Shown one piece after another: positions 51,981 to 60,272 of a stretch of DNA of 64,000 nucleotides. How positions within the stretch are numbered: the stretch's first letter is position 1; each line of letters opens with the position of its first letter. The stretch covers positions 1 through 64,000 of the forward strand of contig JAFGGL010000006.1 of the NCBI GenBank assembly GCA_016930575.1, in the 5' to 3' direction. The DNA is from Clostridiales bacterium (GTDB taxonomy: Bacteria > Bacillota > Clostridia > Christensenellales > Aristaeellaceae). A model generated the notes under the pieces. The model was not told the DNA's origin. It searched no databases and saw nothing but the letters and a program-made list of their open reading frames with translations. Made by a program: the position numbers and the translations under genes.

Positions 51981-53982
51981 CTGCCTTCAGCGTATCGGCG
52001 ATCTCGATGAACGAATCTTCGCGGTTGAAATTGGCGTATTTGGAGATGTATTCGCGGCGCGGCTCCACCTTGTCCCCCATCAGCACGGATACGCGGTGCT
52101 CCACCTGCGCGGCGTCCTCGATGGTCACCTGCAAAAGCTTGCGCACCTGCGGGTCCATGGTCGTCGCCCAGAGCTGCTCGGGGTTCATCTCTCCCAGCCC
52201 CTTGTAGCGCTGGATGGTGTAGTTTTTCTTGTCCTGCGTCAAGCGCTGCAATTCCGCGTCGTCGTACGCGTAGATGGATTTCCCTCCTTGCGTGACGCGG
52301 TACAGCGGCGGCATGCCGATGTACACGTGCCCTTCGGCGATCAGTTCGCGCATATAGCGGTAGAAGAACGTCAGCAGGATGGCGCGGATATGCGCGCCGT
52401 CCTGGTCGGCGTCGCTCAGGATGATGACCTTGTGGTATTTCAGGTTGTCCAGGCTGAAGCTTTCGTCGATGTTCGTGCCCAGCGCCGTGATAACGGAGCG
52501 GAACTCCTCGTTGGCCAGCACCTGGTCGAGCCGCTTCTTTTCGGCGTTGAGCGGCTTGCCTCGCAGCGGCAGGATGGCCTGGAACTGCCGGTCGCGCCCC
52601 TGCTTGGCGCTGCCGCCTGCACTGTCGCCCTCGACGATGAACAGCTCGTTTTGCTCGGGCTTGCGTCCCGTACAGCTTGATAGCTTCCCGACCAGCGGCG
52701 CGGCTTCCAGCGCGGTCTTCGCGCGTGCGACGTCGCGCGCCTTACGGGCCGCGGCGCGCACCTGCGCGGCTTTGACGGCCTTTTCGACCAGTTTGGCCGC
52801 CAGTTCCTGGTTTTTCAGATCCTCGAAATACGCCGTCAGCTGCTGGGTCAGGATCGCCTCAATGGCGGGACGTACCTCGGTGTTGCCGAGCTTGCCCTTG
52901 GTCTGCCCCTCAAACTGCGGGTTCTTCACCATGGCGAGCATGACCGCCGTCATGCCCTCGCGGTAATCGTCGCCGCCCAGGTTCGCGTCCTTGTCCTTGA
53001 GCACGCCAAGCCTGCGGGCGAAATCGTTGAGCACCTTGGTGTAGGCTGCCCGGAAGCCCGTCTCGTGCGTGCCGCCTTCGGAGGTCGGGATGTTGTTGAC
53101 ATAAGAGAAGATGTTTTCCGTATAGCTGTCGGTGTACTGGATCGCCGCGCGGAACAGGATATCGTCGCGCCGGCCTTCCAGAAAGATGGGTTCGTCATGC
53201 AGCGTGGTTTTTTCGGCGTTGAGATATTTCACGTAATCCTTCAGCCCGCCGTCGTAGCGGAATTCCATCCGCCCGCCGCTGCCGTTGCCGTTTTCGCCGT
53301 TTTCGTCGGATTCAACTACCGCTGTTTTATTGCGTTCATCCTCAAAGGTGATGGTGACGCCCTTGTTGAGATACGCGAGCTCCCTGAGCCTGCGCAACAC
53401 CATATCGCTGTTGAAGTCCATGGTCTCAAAAATCCTGCCGTCGGGCTTGAAGCGCACCAGCGTGCCGCGCTTGCGCGTGTTGGAGACCTGTTTGAGCGGT
53501 TCGGTCACGCGTCCCCCGACGACCTTGCCCTGTTTTTTATCGAAAACCGACCCGAAGCGAATCTGATAATGCCCGAAATCCTTGTACACATCCACCAGCA
53601 TCCACTCCGAGAGCGCGTTGACCACGCTGCCGCCCACGCCGTGCAGGCCGCCTGAATAGGAGTAGTTTTCGTTGTCGAACTTACCGCCGGCGTGCAGCTT
53701 GGTGTAGATCACTTCCACGCCGGGGATATTCAGCGTCGGGTGATTGTCCACGGGCACGCCGCGTCCGTTGTCCCACACGGAGGCGGAACCGTCCTCGTGC
53801 AGCGTCACATCGATGGTATCGGCAAAGCCGCCCATGGCTTCGTCCACGGCGTTGTCCACGATCTCCCAGAGCATATGGTGCAGCCCGCGGCTGCCCGTGG
53901 AGCCGATGTACATGCCCGGGCGCATACGGACGGCGTCCAGCCCCTCCAGCACCTTGATTTTATCCGCGTTGTACGAGGCCAT
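51964..53982 (-). CDS. parE: DNA topoisomerase IV subunit B-like (ParE)
   Basis: A 672-residue ATP-hydrolysing subunit. The GHKL ATPase has [21 protein letters not shown] and [14 protein letters not shown]; the Toprim part has [19 protein letters not shown] and [13 protein letters not shown]; the tail ends [19 protein letters not shown]. The start follows GAGGAG; the track start is five codons upstream. Gyrase B cannot be excluded by this subunit alone, and the call rests on the partner's CTD and on the absence of dnaA/recF neighbours. Confidence 0.87.
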   Translation of the reverse strand: MASYNADKIKVLEGLDAVRMRPGMYIGSTGSRGLHHMLWEIVDNAVDEAMGGFADTIDVTLHEDGSASVWDNGRGVPVDNHPTLNIPGVEVIYTKLHAGGKFDNENYSYSGGLHGVGGSVVNALSEWMLVDVYKDFGHYQIRFGSVFDKKQGKVVGGRVTEPLKQVSNTRKRGTLVRFKPDGRIFETMDFNSDMVLRRLRELAYLNKGVTITFEDERNKTAVVESDENGENGNGSGGRMEFRYDGGLKDYVKYLNAEKTTLHDEPIFLEGRRDDILFRAAIQYTDSYTENIFSYVNNIPTSEGGTHETGFRAAYTKVLNDFARRLGVLKDKDANLGGDDYREGMTAVMLAMVKNPQFEGQTKGKLGNTEVRPAIEAILTQQLTAYFEDLKNQELAAKLVEKAVKAAQVRAAARKARDVARAKTALEAAPLVGKLSSCTGRKPEQNELFIVEGDSAGGSAKQGRDRQFQAILPLRGKPLNAEKKRLDQVLANEEFRSVITALGTNIDESFSLDNLKYHKVIILSDADQDGAHIRAILLTFFYRYMRELIAEGHVYIGMPPLYRVTQGGKSIYAYDDAELQRLTQDKKNYTIQRYKGLGEMNPEQLWATTMDPQVRKLLQVTIEDAAQVEHRVSVLMGDKVEPRREYISKYANFNREDSFIEIADTLKAGEPIA

Positions 53983-54026
53983 CCAGTCTCTCCTCACTTG
54001 TTTTTACGATATTCTTAACCTTATAT

Positions 54027-54055
54027 ATTATAGCATATTTTGTGCCTGTCCACAA
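54027..54055 (-). promoter_or_regulatory. promoter of parE-parC
   Basis: TTGTGG, 17 bases, TATAAT with TGC before the -10 (extended -10) on the minus strand. Confidence 0.7.
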
Positions 54056-54056
54056 G

Positions 54057-54088
54057 AAAATACCCCCGCATCCTCAGGATGTGGGGGT
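54057..54088 (-). terminator. terminator of the aminotransferase-tyrS operon
   Basis: A hairpin ACCCCC-CATCC / GGATG-GGGGGT with one mismatch, followed on the minus strand by ATTTTC. It separates tyrS from the parE promoter. Confidence 0.8.
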
Positions 54089-54102
54089 GCGTGAAACTCT
54101 TG

Positions 54103-55326
54103 CTATTCAAGGATTAACCGGCAGTAGCTCTTTTTGCCTTTACGCAGCAGCAGGCCGCCTGAACCGATTTGCTCCGGTGCGATTTTCGCGTCGATATCGG
54201 TGAGTATCTCATCGTTCACCGCCACCGCGCCTGCCTCTACCATTTTACGCGCTTCGCCGCGGCTTTTGCACAGGCCGCACTCATTAAGCCAGGTCGTTAT
54301 GCGCCCGTCCTCTTTAAGCATCGCGGCGGTCACTGTAAAGGTCGGAACGTTTTCCATGCTGCCCTGCCCGCCGAACAGCGCCCCGGACGCGTCGATGGCC
54401 TTGTTAGCCTCCTCCTCGCCGTGGATCAATCTGGTCATCTCGAATGCGAGCACCTTCTTGGCCTCGTTGATCTCCGTGTCCCTGAGCGCGCCCAGGCGGC
54501 GCACCTCGTCCATCGGAAGGAAGGTCAACAGCCGCAGGTACGTCTCCACGTCCGCGTCCGGCACGTTGCGCCAGTACTGGTAAAACTCGTAGGGCGTCGT
54601 GCGCGCAGGATCCAGCCACAGCGCGCCTTGTTCGGTCTTGCCCATCTTCTGGCCGCTGGCGGTCATGATCAGCTTGTGCGTCAGGGCGAACGCGTCCTCC
54701 CGCTCCTTGCGGCGGATGAGGTCGGCGCCCGCGAGGATGTTGGACCACTGGTCGTCCCCGCCGATCTGCAGCCGGCAGTTATAACGGCGGAACAACTCCA
54801 GAAAGTCATAGGCCTGCATCAGCATGTAGTTGAACTCCAGGAACGTCAGCCCCACTTCCAGCCGCCGCTTGTAGCACTCGGCAGTCAGCATGCGGTTGAC
54901 GGAGAAATACACGCCGATATCCCGCAGAAACTCCACGTAGTTGAGTTCCAGCAGCCAGTCGGCGTTATTGGGCATGATGGCGCCGCCTTCGCCGAAATCC
55001 AGCAGCGGGCTGATCTGCTTTTTGATCGTTTTGATGTTTTCGTCGATGGTCTCCTTGGTGAGCATCTGCCTAAGCTCGGATTTGCCGCTGGGATCGCCGA
55101 CCATGGCCGTGCCGCCGCCGCACAGGATGATAGGCCTGTGCCCCGCCTGCTGCAGCCGCCTTGCGAAGATCACCGGCACGATATGCCCCACGTGCAGGCT
55201 GTCCGCCGTGGGATCGATGCCGACGTAAAAGGTCATCGGCTCCTTGTCCATGGCCTTGTAGAGATCCTCTTCAAAGGTCACCTGCGCGAGGATGCCGCGC
55301 TCCTTAAGTTGATCCAAAATATGCAT
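54103..55326 (-). CDS. tyrS: tyrosyl-tRNA synthetase
   Basis: A 407-residue class I synthetase that charges tRNA-Tyr. The HIGH motif is HVGHI; the KMSKS loop is KMGKTEQGA, a common variant; GGDDQWSNI and NYMLMQAYDFLELF are tyrosine-site segments. The last 65 residues form an S4 RNA-binding domain (ECGLCKSRGEARKMVEAGAVAVN). It follows the aminotransferase gene by 15 bases and shares its T-box leader. Confidence 0.95.
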   Translation of the reverse strand: MHILDQLKERGILAQVTFEEDLYKAMDKEPMTFYVGIDPTADSLHVGHIVPVIFARRLQQAGHRPIILCGGGTAMVGDPSGKSELRQMLTKETIDENIKTIKKQISPLLDFGEGGAIMPNNADWLLELNYVEFLRDIGVYFSVNRMLTAECYKRRLEVGLTFLEFNYMLMQAYDFLELFRRYNCRLQIGGDDQWSNILAGADLIRRKEREDAFALTHKLIMTASGQKMGKTEQGALWLDPARTTPYEFYQYWRNVPDADVETYLRLLTFLPMDEVRRLGALRDTEINEAKKVLAFEMTRLIHGEEEANKAIDASGALFGGQGSMENVPTFTVTAAMLKEDGRITTWLNECGLCKSRGEARKMVEAGAVAVNDEILTDIDAKIAPEQIGSGGLLLRKGKKSYCRLILE

Positions 55327-55341
55327 ATCAAATCACTCCTG

Positions 55342-56526
55342 TTATTTCGGTTGGAACAGCTCCCGCAGGATACCCATACCGGAATGTATCTGTTCCAGGC
55401 TGCTGTTGGAGAAGTTCAGGCGGAAGGTGTTGTGATGCCCGCCCTCGGGATAGAAATACGTGCCAGGCACATAGGCCACGCCGCGCTCCACGGCCTCTTC
55501 GAAGCACTTTGTGGCGTTTATGCCCTCCGGCAAGGCGCAGAACACGAACAGTCCGCCTTCGGGTTTGGTATAATCCGTACCTTCGGGAAAGGTTGCAAGT
55601 TCCCCGAGCATCGCGTGCAGCTTCCCGCGGTAAGGGCCCAAAATGGAGTGCAGGTGCGGCATGAGAAGCTTCCGCCGCAGGAACTGGTCGATGATCGCCT
55701 GGGTCAGCAGCGGCGTATGCAGGTCCGTGCCTTGCTTGCCGATGGTGCATTTGCGGATGATATCCTCGTGCGCAACCATATACCCCACGCGCATGCCGGG
55801 ACTGACGAGCTTGGAAAAACTGCCCATGTACACCACGTGCCCACTTTCGTCAAAATGCTTGACGGACGGCTGCGGCTGCCCCTCGTAACGCAGGTCGCGG
55901 TAGGGGTCGTCCTCCATCACGAGGAAGCCGTATTCCCCGGCCATCCCGGCGATCGCCTTCCGCCTGTCCGCCTTGAGCGTCCGGCCGGTGGGATTTTGGA
56001 AGTTGGGGATGCAGTAAAGCGCTTTGGGACGGTGCCGCTTCACCGCCGTCTCCAGCGCGTCGATCCTTAGTCCGTCGTCGTCGCTTTCCACAGGCACGAG
56101 CTTCTGCTGGTTCACGCGCAGGGTCTGCATATTCCCCAGAAATGTCGGATCCTCCGTCAGCACCGTATCCCCGGGGTTGAGGAACGCCTTGCAGAGCAGG
56201 TCCACGCCCTGCGTGGAACCGGTCAGCGGCAGGATGTTCTGCTTTTCCGCCGGGAAGTCATAGCTTTCATTGAGGTAAGCCTGCAGGCTTTCCAGAAACG
56301 GCGGATAGCCCTCCGTCGCGCCGTACTGCAGTATACGCTTGCCGTCTTTTAGCAGCACGTCGCTGGCAAGCTCGGCGCACAGCTCGTTTGGCAGCGCGTC
56401 GTCCGAGGGATTGCCGCCGGCGAAGCTGACGATGCCGGGGCGCGCAAGCACCTTGAAAATCTCGCGGATTGCGCTGCCGCTGATCCCGCTAAACCGGTCT
56501 GCGTATGAAACTCCGTTAGGCAGCAT
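55342..56526 (-). CDS. PLP-dependent aminotransferase, class I/II (likely aromatic)
   Basis: A 394-residue aminotransferase of the fold-I, MocR/AAT-I-like group. The PLP lysine is in YMGSFSKLVSPGMRVGY; other features are SFAGGNPSDDALP, LTGSTQGVDLLCKAF and IPNFQNPTGRTLKADRR. The track ORF adds 109 codons that cover the T-box leader and is not coding; this ATG has GGAGGGG ahead. Being under a tyrosine T-box with tyrS suggests tyrosine or aromatic amino acid synthesis; 2-aminoadipate-type specificity is the other reading. Confidence 0.88.
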   Translation of the reverse strand: MLPNGVSYADRFSGISGSAIREIFKVLARPGIVSFAGGNPSDDALPNELCAELASDVLLKDGKRILQYGATEGYPPFLESLQAYLNESYDFPAEKQNILPLTGSTQGVDLLCKAFLNPGDTVLTEDPTFLGNMQTLRVNQQKLVPVESDDDGLRIDALETAVKRHRPKALYCIPNFQNPTGRTLKADRRKAIAGMAGEYGFLVMEDDPYRDLRYEGQPQPSVKHFDESGHVVYMGSFSKLVSPGMRVGYMVAHEDIIRKCTIGKQGTDLHTPLLTQAIIDQFLRRKLLMPHLHSILGPYRGKLHAMLGELATFPEGTDYTKPEGGLFVFCALPEGINATKCFEEAVERGVAYVPGTYFYPEGGHHNTFRLNFSNSSLEQIHSGMGILRELFQPK

Positions 56527-56548
56527 AAGGTTCCCCTCCTTCAATGAA

Positions 56549-56802
56549 AACGCCTTCCCCGCACAGGGGGAAGGCGTTAAAAACGCGGTACCACTTCCAC
56601 ATCGATATCCCCTCGCGAGCATATCCTTGCAAAGAACAAAAGTTCTTTCGCGCTGTAACCGGCGCGCCGTCGGCTGCCTACTCGCCAAAAAGCTTTGGGA
56701 GCCTCGCTCCGGGACGTATTCGCCGCCGTATCGCCGCCTTCTTGCACCGGCCGAAGGCTCTCTGCGGGCTAAACAGCGGGTACTGCTTCCCTTCATTGCG
56801 TT
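56549..56802 (-). promoter_or_regulatory. T-box riboswitch leader, tyrosine specifier
   Basis: An RNA leader that senses uncharged tRNA-Tyr and controls the aminotransferase-tyrS operon. In order on the minus strand: a stem I 5' part with AGTA, the distal GAGAGCC and CGGTGCAAG motifs, a specifier loop GAATAC (specifier TAC, Tyr, at 56716-56718), then the T-box GTGGTACCGCG (56584-56594) and a terminator with AACGCCTTCCCC / GGGGAAGGCGTT arms and TTTTC. The bulge TGGT would pair with ACCA, fitting discriminator A of tRNA-Tyr. Confidence 0.88.
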
Positions 56803-56808
56803 ACAAGC

Positions 56809-56838
56809 ATTATACGGCAGTGTGCGCGGGTATGTCAA
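56809..56838 (-). promoter_or_regulatory. promoter of the T-box operon
   Basis: TTGACA, 18 bases, TATAAT on the minus strand, just before the leader. Confidence 0.85.
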
Positions 56839-56957
56839 GGCTGACGGGCGCATAGGATACCCTTCTGTTTTTAGGCGGCATCCTCTATGATTATCGGCAG
56901 ATTTCTGTATGGATTGGATAAAAATTAGAATCTGCTGAGTTTTTTGTTAGAATCCTA

Positions 56958-56986
56958 TTGACAAATCTCAGTTAGAGCTGTTAAAC
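56958..56986 (+). promoter_or_regulatory. promoter of feoA with operator 1
   Basis: TTGACA, 17 bases, TTAAAC. The 16-base palindrome-like GTTAG-AGCTGT-TAAAC (56971-56986) covers the -10 and is read as a repressor site. Confidence 0.65.
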
Positions 56987-57001
56987 TCATCCTGGAAGCG
57001 A

Positions 57002-57017
57002 GTTAAGGGCTTCTAAC
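57002..57017 (+). promoter_or_regulatory. candidate DtxR-type operator 2
   Basis: GTTAA-GGGCTT-CTAAC, the same pattern as operators 1 and 3, placed 31 bases (three helix turns) after operator 1. Confidence 0.55.
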
Positions 57018-57060
57018 TCGACCGATCGCTTTACAATTACGCATCACGAGGAGAGACGCG

Positions 57061-57282
57061 ATGAAAACACTCAGGAATGTCGCCATAGGCAGCCACGCGG
57101 TGATCGTGAAGCTGCATGGCGAAGGCGCGCTCAAGCGCAGAATCATGGATATGGGACTGACCAAAGGTACGGATGTATTTGTACGCAAAGTCGCCCCGCT
57201 TGGCGATCCATTGGAATTATCGGTCCGGGGTTATGAGCTTTCCATCCGAAAAGGCGACGCGGAAAAGATCGAAGTCGAGTAG
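57061..57282 (+). CDS. feoA: ferrous iron transport protein A
   Basis: A 73-residue SH3-fold protein that assists the FeoB iron(II) transporter on the cytoplasmic side. LHGEGALKRRIMDMGLTKGTDVFVRKVAPLGDPLELSVRGYELSIRK matches the family along its whole length. GAGGAGAG precedes the start. A weak hairpin (GCGGT-GAAA-ACCGC, then TTTTC) follows and could attenuate read-through into feoB. Confidence 0.93.
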   Translation: MKTLRNVAIGSHAVIVKLHGEGALKRRIMDMGLTKGTDVFVRKVAPLGDPLELSVRGYELSIRKGDAEKIEVE

Positions 57283-57317
57283 AAACGCGGTGAAAACCGC
57301 TTTTCATTTGAAGCTTG

Positions 57318-57333
57318 GTTAGTCTAGTCTAAC
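57318..57333 (+). promoter_or_regulatory. candidate DtxR-type operator 3
   Basis: GTTAG-TCTAGT-CTAAC, a near-perfect palindrome between feoA and feoB. A TTGAAG / TAACTA pair around it could be an internal promoter. Confidence 0.55.
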
Positions 57334-57355
57334 TAGAATTCAGGAGGAAACGGCC

Positions 57356-59731
57356 ATGAGCATTAAAATTGCTCTTGCAGGTAACCCGAATTCCGGCAAA
57401 ACCACCATGTTCAACACGCTGACAGGCAGTAACCAATACGTGGGCAACTGGCCGGGCGTGACGGTCGAGAAAAAGGAAGGCCGGCTGAAGGGTTCGCCGG
57501 ATATCATCATCCAGGATCTGCCCGGCATCTACTCGCTTTCACCGTATACGCTGGAGGAAGTGCTTGCGCGCAATTACCTGGTAACGGAAAAGCCGGACGT
57601 AATCATCAATATCGTAGACGCCACCAACATCGAGCGCAACCTATACCTGACCACGCAGCTGAAAGAACTGAACATCCCCATGGTTATCGCACTGAATATG
57701 ATCGACGTCACCCGCAGGAACGGCGACGTGATCCACCTGATGAAGCTGGCCGATGAGCTGAAGTGCGATGTGATCGAGACCTCCGCCCTCAAGGGAGAGG
57801 GTTCGCTGCTCGTAGCGCAGAAAGCCGCGGAACTGGCACGCCGGGAAAGGAACATCGAGCATCCGCACGTATTCGCTGGCAGCGTAGAACACGCGCTGGC
57901 GCACATCGAGGATCTGATCACCCATCACAACGGCGAGGAGCCTGTACACCATCACCATAAAGGCGGTATCGTGCACGAGGGCAGCATCGTGGACGTTACC
58001 ATGTCGCGCTGGTACGCGATCAAGCTGTTTGAGCGCGACGAGAAAGTGATCGAAGAGCTGAACCTGCCCACAGGCATATTGGAGCAGATTGAGGAATGCA
58101 TCCGCGCCTGTGAAAGCGAAATGGATGACGACGCCGAATCAATCATCACCAACCAGCGTTATGCTTATATCGAATGCCTGGTATCGGGATGCGTGAAGAA
58201 GGGCAGGCCGCAGGGCGCGCTGACCCTGACGGACAAGATCGACCTCGTGATGACGCACCGTATCCTTGCGCTCCCGATCTTTGCGGCGATCATGTTTCTG
58301 GTCTACTATATCTCCGTAACGACCGTCGGCGCGCTTGCCACGGATTTCACCAACGATACCCTGATCGCCCAATGGATACAGGAACCGCTGGTAGGCTGGC
58401 TTGAAAGCATCGGCACGGCAAGCTGGCTGGTCGGGCTGATCGGCGACGGCATCATCGGCGGCGCGGGCGCTGTGCTTGGCTTCGTGCCGCAGATGATCGT
58501 GCTTTTCCTGCTGCTAGCAATATTGGAGGACGTCGGCTATATGGCGCGCGTCGCGTTCATCATGGACCGTATTTTCCGCAAGTTCGGTCTTTCCGGAAAG
58601 AGTTTTATCCCGATGCTGATCTCCTCGGGCTGCACCGTGCCTGGCGTGATGGCGTCGCGCACGATCGAAAACGAGCACGACCGCAGAATGACCATCATTA
58701 CCGCAAGTTTCATCCCCTGCGGCGCAAAGATGCCCATCGTCGCGCTGATCGCAGGCGCGTTATTCGGCAACGCGGGCTGGGTGGCGGCTTCGGCGTATTT
58801 TATCGGCGTTTCGGCTGTAATCGTCTCCGGTATCATGCTGCGCAAGACCAGAGCGTTTTCCGGCAAACCGGCGCCGTTTGTGATGGAACTGCCCCCGTAC
58901 CACACCCCTTCGGCCAATAACGTGCTGCGCAGCACCTGGGAGCGCGGCTGGAGTTTTATCAAGCGCGCGGGAACGGTGATCGTGGTCGCCAGCGTGTTCA
59001 TCTGGTTCGCCTCCGGCTACGGCTGGGCGGCCAGGCAGACGGATGTTCCGCAGGATAACACGGTTCAAGCTAGTGATACCGCTGCGTTTGGGGCTGTGGA
59101 CAGCATGGACGACAGCATGCTGGGCAAAGTCGGCGGCGTCGTTGCGCCGGTGTTCCGGCCACTCGGCTTTGACGGCTGGCAGTTTACCGTCGCCACCGTG
59201 ATGGGGCTGGTCGCCAAGGAGGAGGTCGTCGGTGTGTTCGGCGTACTGTTCGGCGCGGCAGAAGATGAGGATTCCGCCTTTGCGCTTTTAGAAGAAGGCG
59301 GCGATGCGCAAATCGTAACCTCGCTTTCCCCGATCGCGCAAGCGTTTGACAACGTAAGCGGAGGTTACGGCGGATTGGCGGCGTTCTGCTTCCTGCTGTT
59401 TAACCTCCTGTGCGCCCCCTGCTTTGCCGCTATTGGCGCGATCAAGCGTGAAATGAACTCAGCCAGATGGACGTGGTTCGCCATTGCCTATCAAACGCTG
59501 TTTGCCTATACCGTGGCGTTGATCGTATTCCGTCTCGGCGTGTTGCTTTCCGGCGGCGGGTTTTCTGCGGCGACCGCAGCCGCGCTAATACTGTTGGCCT
59601 TTATCATCCGCCAGCTGACCCGCAAGAACTACCATATCGTAGCAGAAGGAGGCCCCTATGGCTACATGGATCATCGGCGGCGCCGTGCTGCTCATCATCG
59701 GCGCCATCATATGGAAGATGATCGCCGATAA
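57356..59731 (+). CDS. feoB: ferrous iron transport protein B
   Basis: A 791-residue iron(II) transporter. The N-terminal G domain has GNPNSGKTT, DLPGIYSL and NMIDVT; then a His-rich patch (EEPVHHHHKGG, near residue 200), the regulatory helices, and a membrane part with two Gate motifs (ISSGCTVPGVMASRTIEN; NLLCAPCFAAIGAIKREMNS). The CAGGAGGAAACGG site precedes the ATG. The last 25 residues (GGPYGYMDHRRRRAAHHRRHHMEDD) are an odd Arg/His-rich tail, because the reading frame runs on over the next gene. Confidence 0.95.
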   Translation: MSIKIALAGNPNSGKTTMFNTLTGSNQYVGNWPGVTVEKKEGRLKGSPDIIIQDLPGIYSLSPYTLEEVLARNYLVTEKPDVIINIVDATNIERNLYLTTQLKELNIPMVIALNMIDVTRRNGDVIHLMKLADELKCDVIETSALKGEGSLLVAQKAAELARRERNIEHPHVFAGSVEHALAHIEDLITHHNGEEPVHHHHKGGIVHEGSIVDVTMSRWYAIKLFERDEKVIEELNLPTGILEQIEECIRACESEMDDDAESIITNQRYAYIECLVSGCVKKGRPQGALTLTDKIDLVMTHRILALPIFAAIMFLVYYISVTTVGALATDFTNDTLIAQWIQEPLVGWLESIGTASWLVGLIGDGIIGGAGAVLGFVPQMIVLFLLLAILEDVGYMARVAFIMDRIFRKFGLSGKSFIPMLISSGCTVPGVMASRTIENEHDRRMTIITASFIPCGAKMPIVALIAGALFGNAGWVAASAYFIGVSAVIVSGIMLRKTRAFSGKPAPFVMELPPYHTPSANNVLRSTWERGWSFIKRAGTVIVVASVFIWFASGYGWAARQTDVPQDNTVQASDTAAFGAVDSMDDSMLGKVGGVVAPVFRPLGFDGWQFTVATVMGLVAKEEVVGVFGVLFGAAEDEDSAFALLEEGGDAQIVTSLSPIAQAFDNVSGGYGGLAAFCFLLFNLLCAPCFAAIGAIKREMNSARWTWFAIAYQTLFAYTVALIVFRLGVLLSGGGFSAATAAALILLAFIIRQLTRKNYHIVAEGGPYGYMDHRRRRAAHHRRHHMEDDRR

Positions 59732-59798
59732 ACGGCAGGGCAAACGTTCCTGCGGCGGCGATTGTCAGAATTGCCAAATGAGCTGCCGTACGAAATGA
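59658..59798 (+). CDS. FeoB-associated Cys-rich membrane protein
   Basis: A 46-residue protein too short for the ORF track: MATWIIGGAVLLIIGAIIW is one membrane helix, and the tail has CGGDCQNCQMSC, four cysteines able to bind a metal or Fe-S cluster. AGAAGGAGG precedes the ATG. It overlaps the feoB 3' end by 74 bases in another frame. Small proteins of this kind follow feoB in many Clostridia and are named FeoB-associated Cys-rich membrane proteins. Confidence 0.85.
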   Translation: MATWIIGGAVLLIIGAIIWKMIADKRQGKRSCGGDCQNCQMSCRTK

Positions 59799-59860
59799 AG
59801 CTGTTTGACTTGTCAACCAGCCGTGAATACAATATTTCATACGCGGAAGGATGTGAAATC

Positions 59861-60235
59861 ATGCAGATACTCAAGTCATCCGAAGACTACTTGGAGACCA
59901 TGCTGATGCTGAAGATCCAGCACGGATACATCCGCTCCATCGACATCGCAAACGAACTCGGTGTGACCAAGCCGAGCGTCAGCTACGCCACAAAACGGCT
60001 CAGGGAAAACGGCTATATCATCATGGATAAAGACGGTCTGATCACGATCACCGGCAAGGGGCTTCGGATCGCCGAGAGCATGTATGAACGCCACAAGACG
60101 CTGTCCAAATTCCTGATTCGTCTCGGGGTCGACCCAAAGATCGCACAGGAGGACGCCTGCAAGATCGAGCATGACATCTCCGAAGAAACCTTCCGGGCGC
60201 TGCGCAGCCATATTGACAATCATTTAGGGTCATAA
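59861..60235 (+). CDS. DtxR family metal-dependent transcriptional regulator
   Basis: A 124-residue iron or manganese regulator. HTH: IDIANELGVTKPSVSYATKRLRENGYI; the metal site is in DACKIEHDISEETF, with the C-x-x-E-H arrangement of DtxR/IdeR. No SH3 domain, as in MntR-type short members. The ATG chosen gives a normal N-terminus (MQILKSSEDYLETML); the track start is 33 codons earlier. It follows the feo genes and is the likely repressor at the GTTAG-N6-CTAAC sites. Confidence 0.9.
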   Translation: MQILKSSEDYLETMLMLKIQHGYIRSIDIANELGVTKPSVSYATKRLRENGYIIMDKDGLITITGKGLRIAESMYERHKTLSKFLIRLGVDPKIAQEDACKIEHDISEETFRALRSHIDNHLGS

Positions 60236-60272
60236 TATGATAGCGTTAAGCCTGTAGAAGGAGGACGCTCGA

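Noticed and set aside
54169-56070. 633-residue plus-strand ORF
   Set aside because: Antisense to tyrS and the aminotransferase; composition of a GC-rich shadow frame and it crosses two real genes.
56527-56853. 109-codon N-terminal extension of the aminotransferase ORF
   Set aside because: It covers the T-box leader and the -10; the conserved protein starts at the ATG with GGAGGGG.
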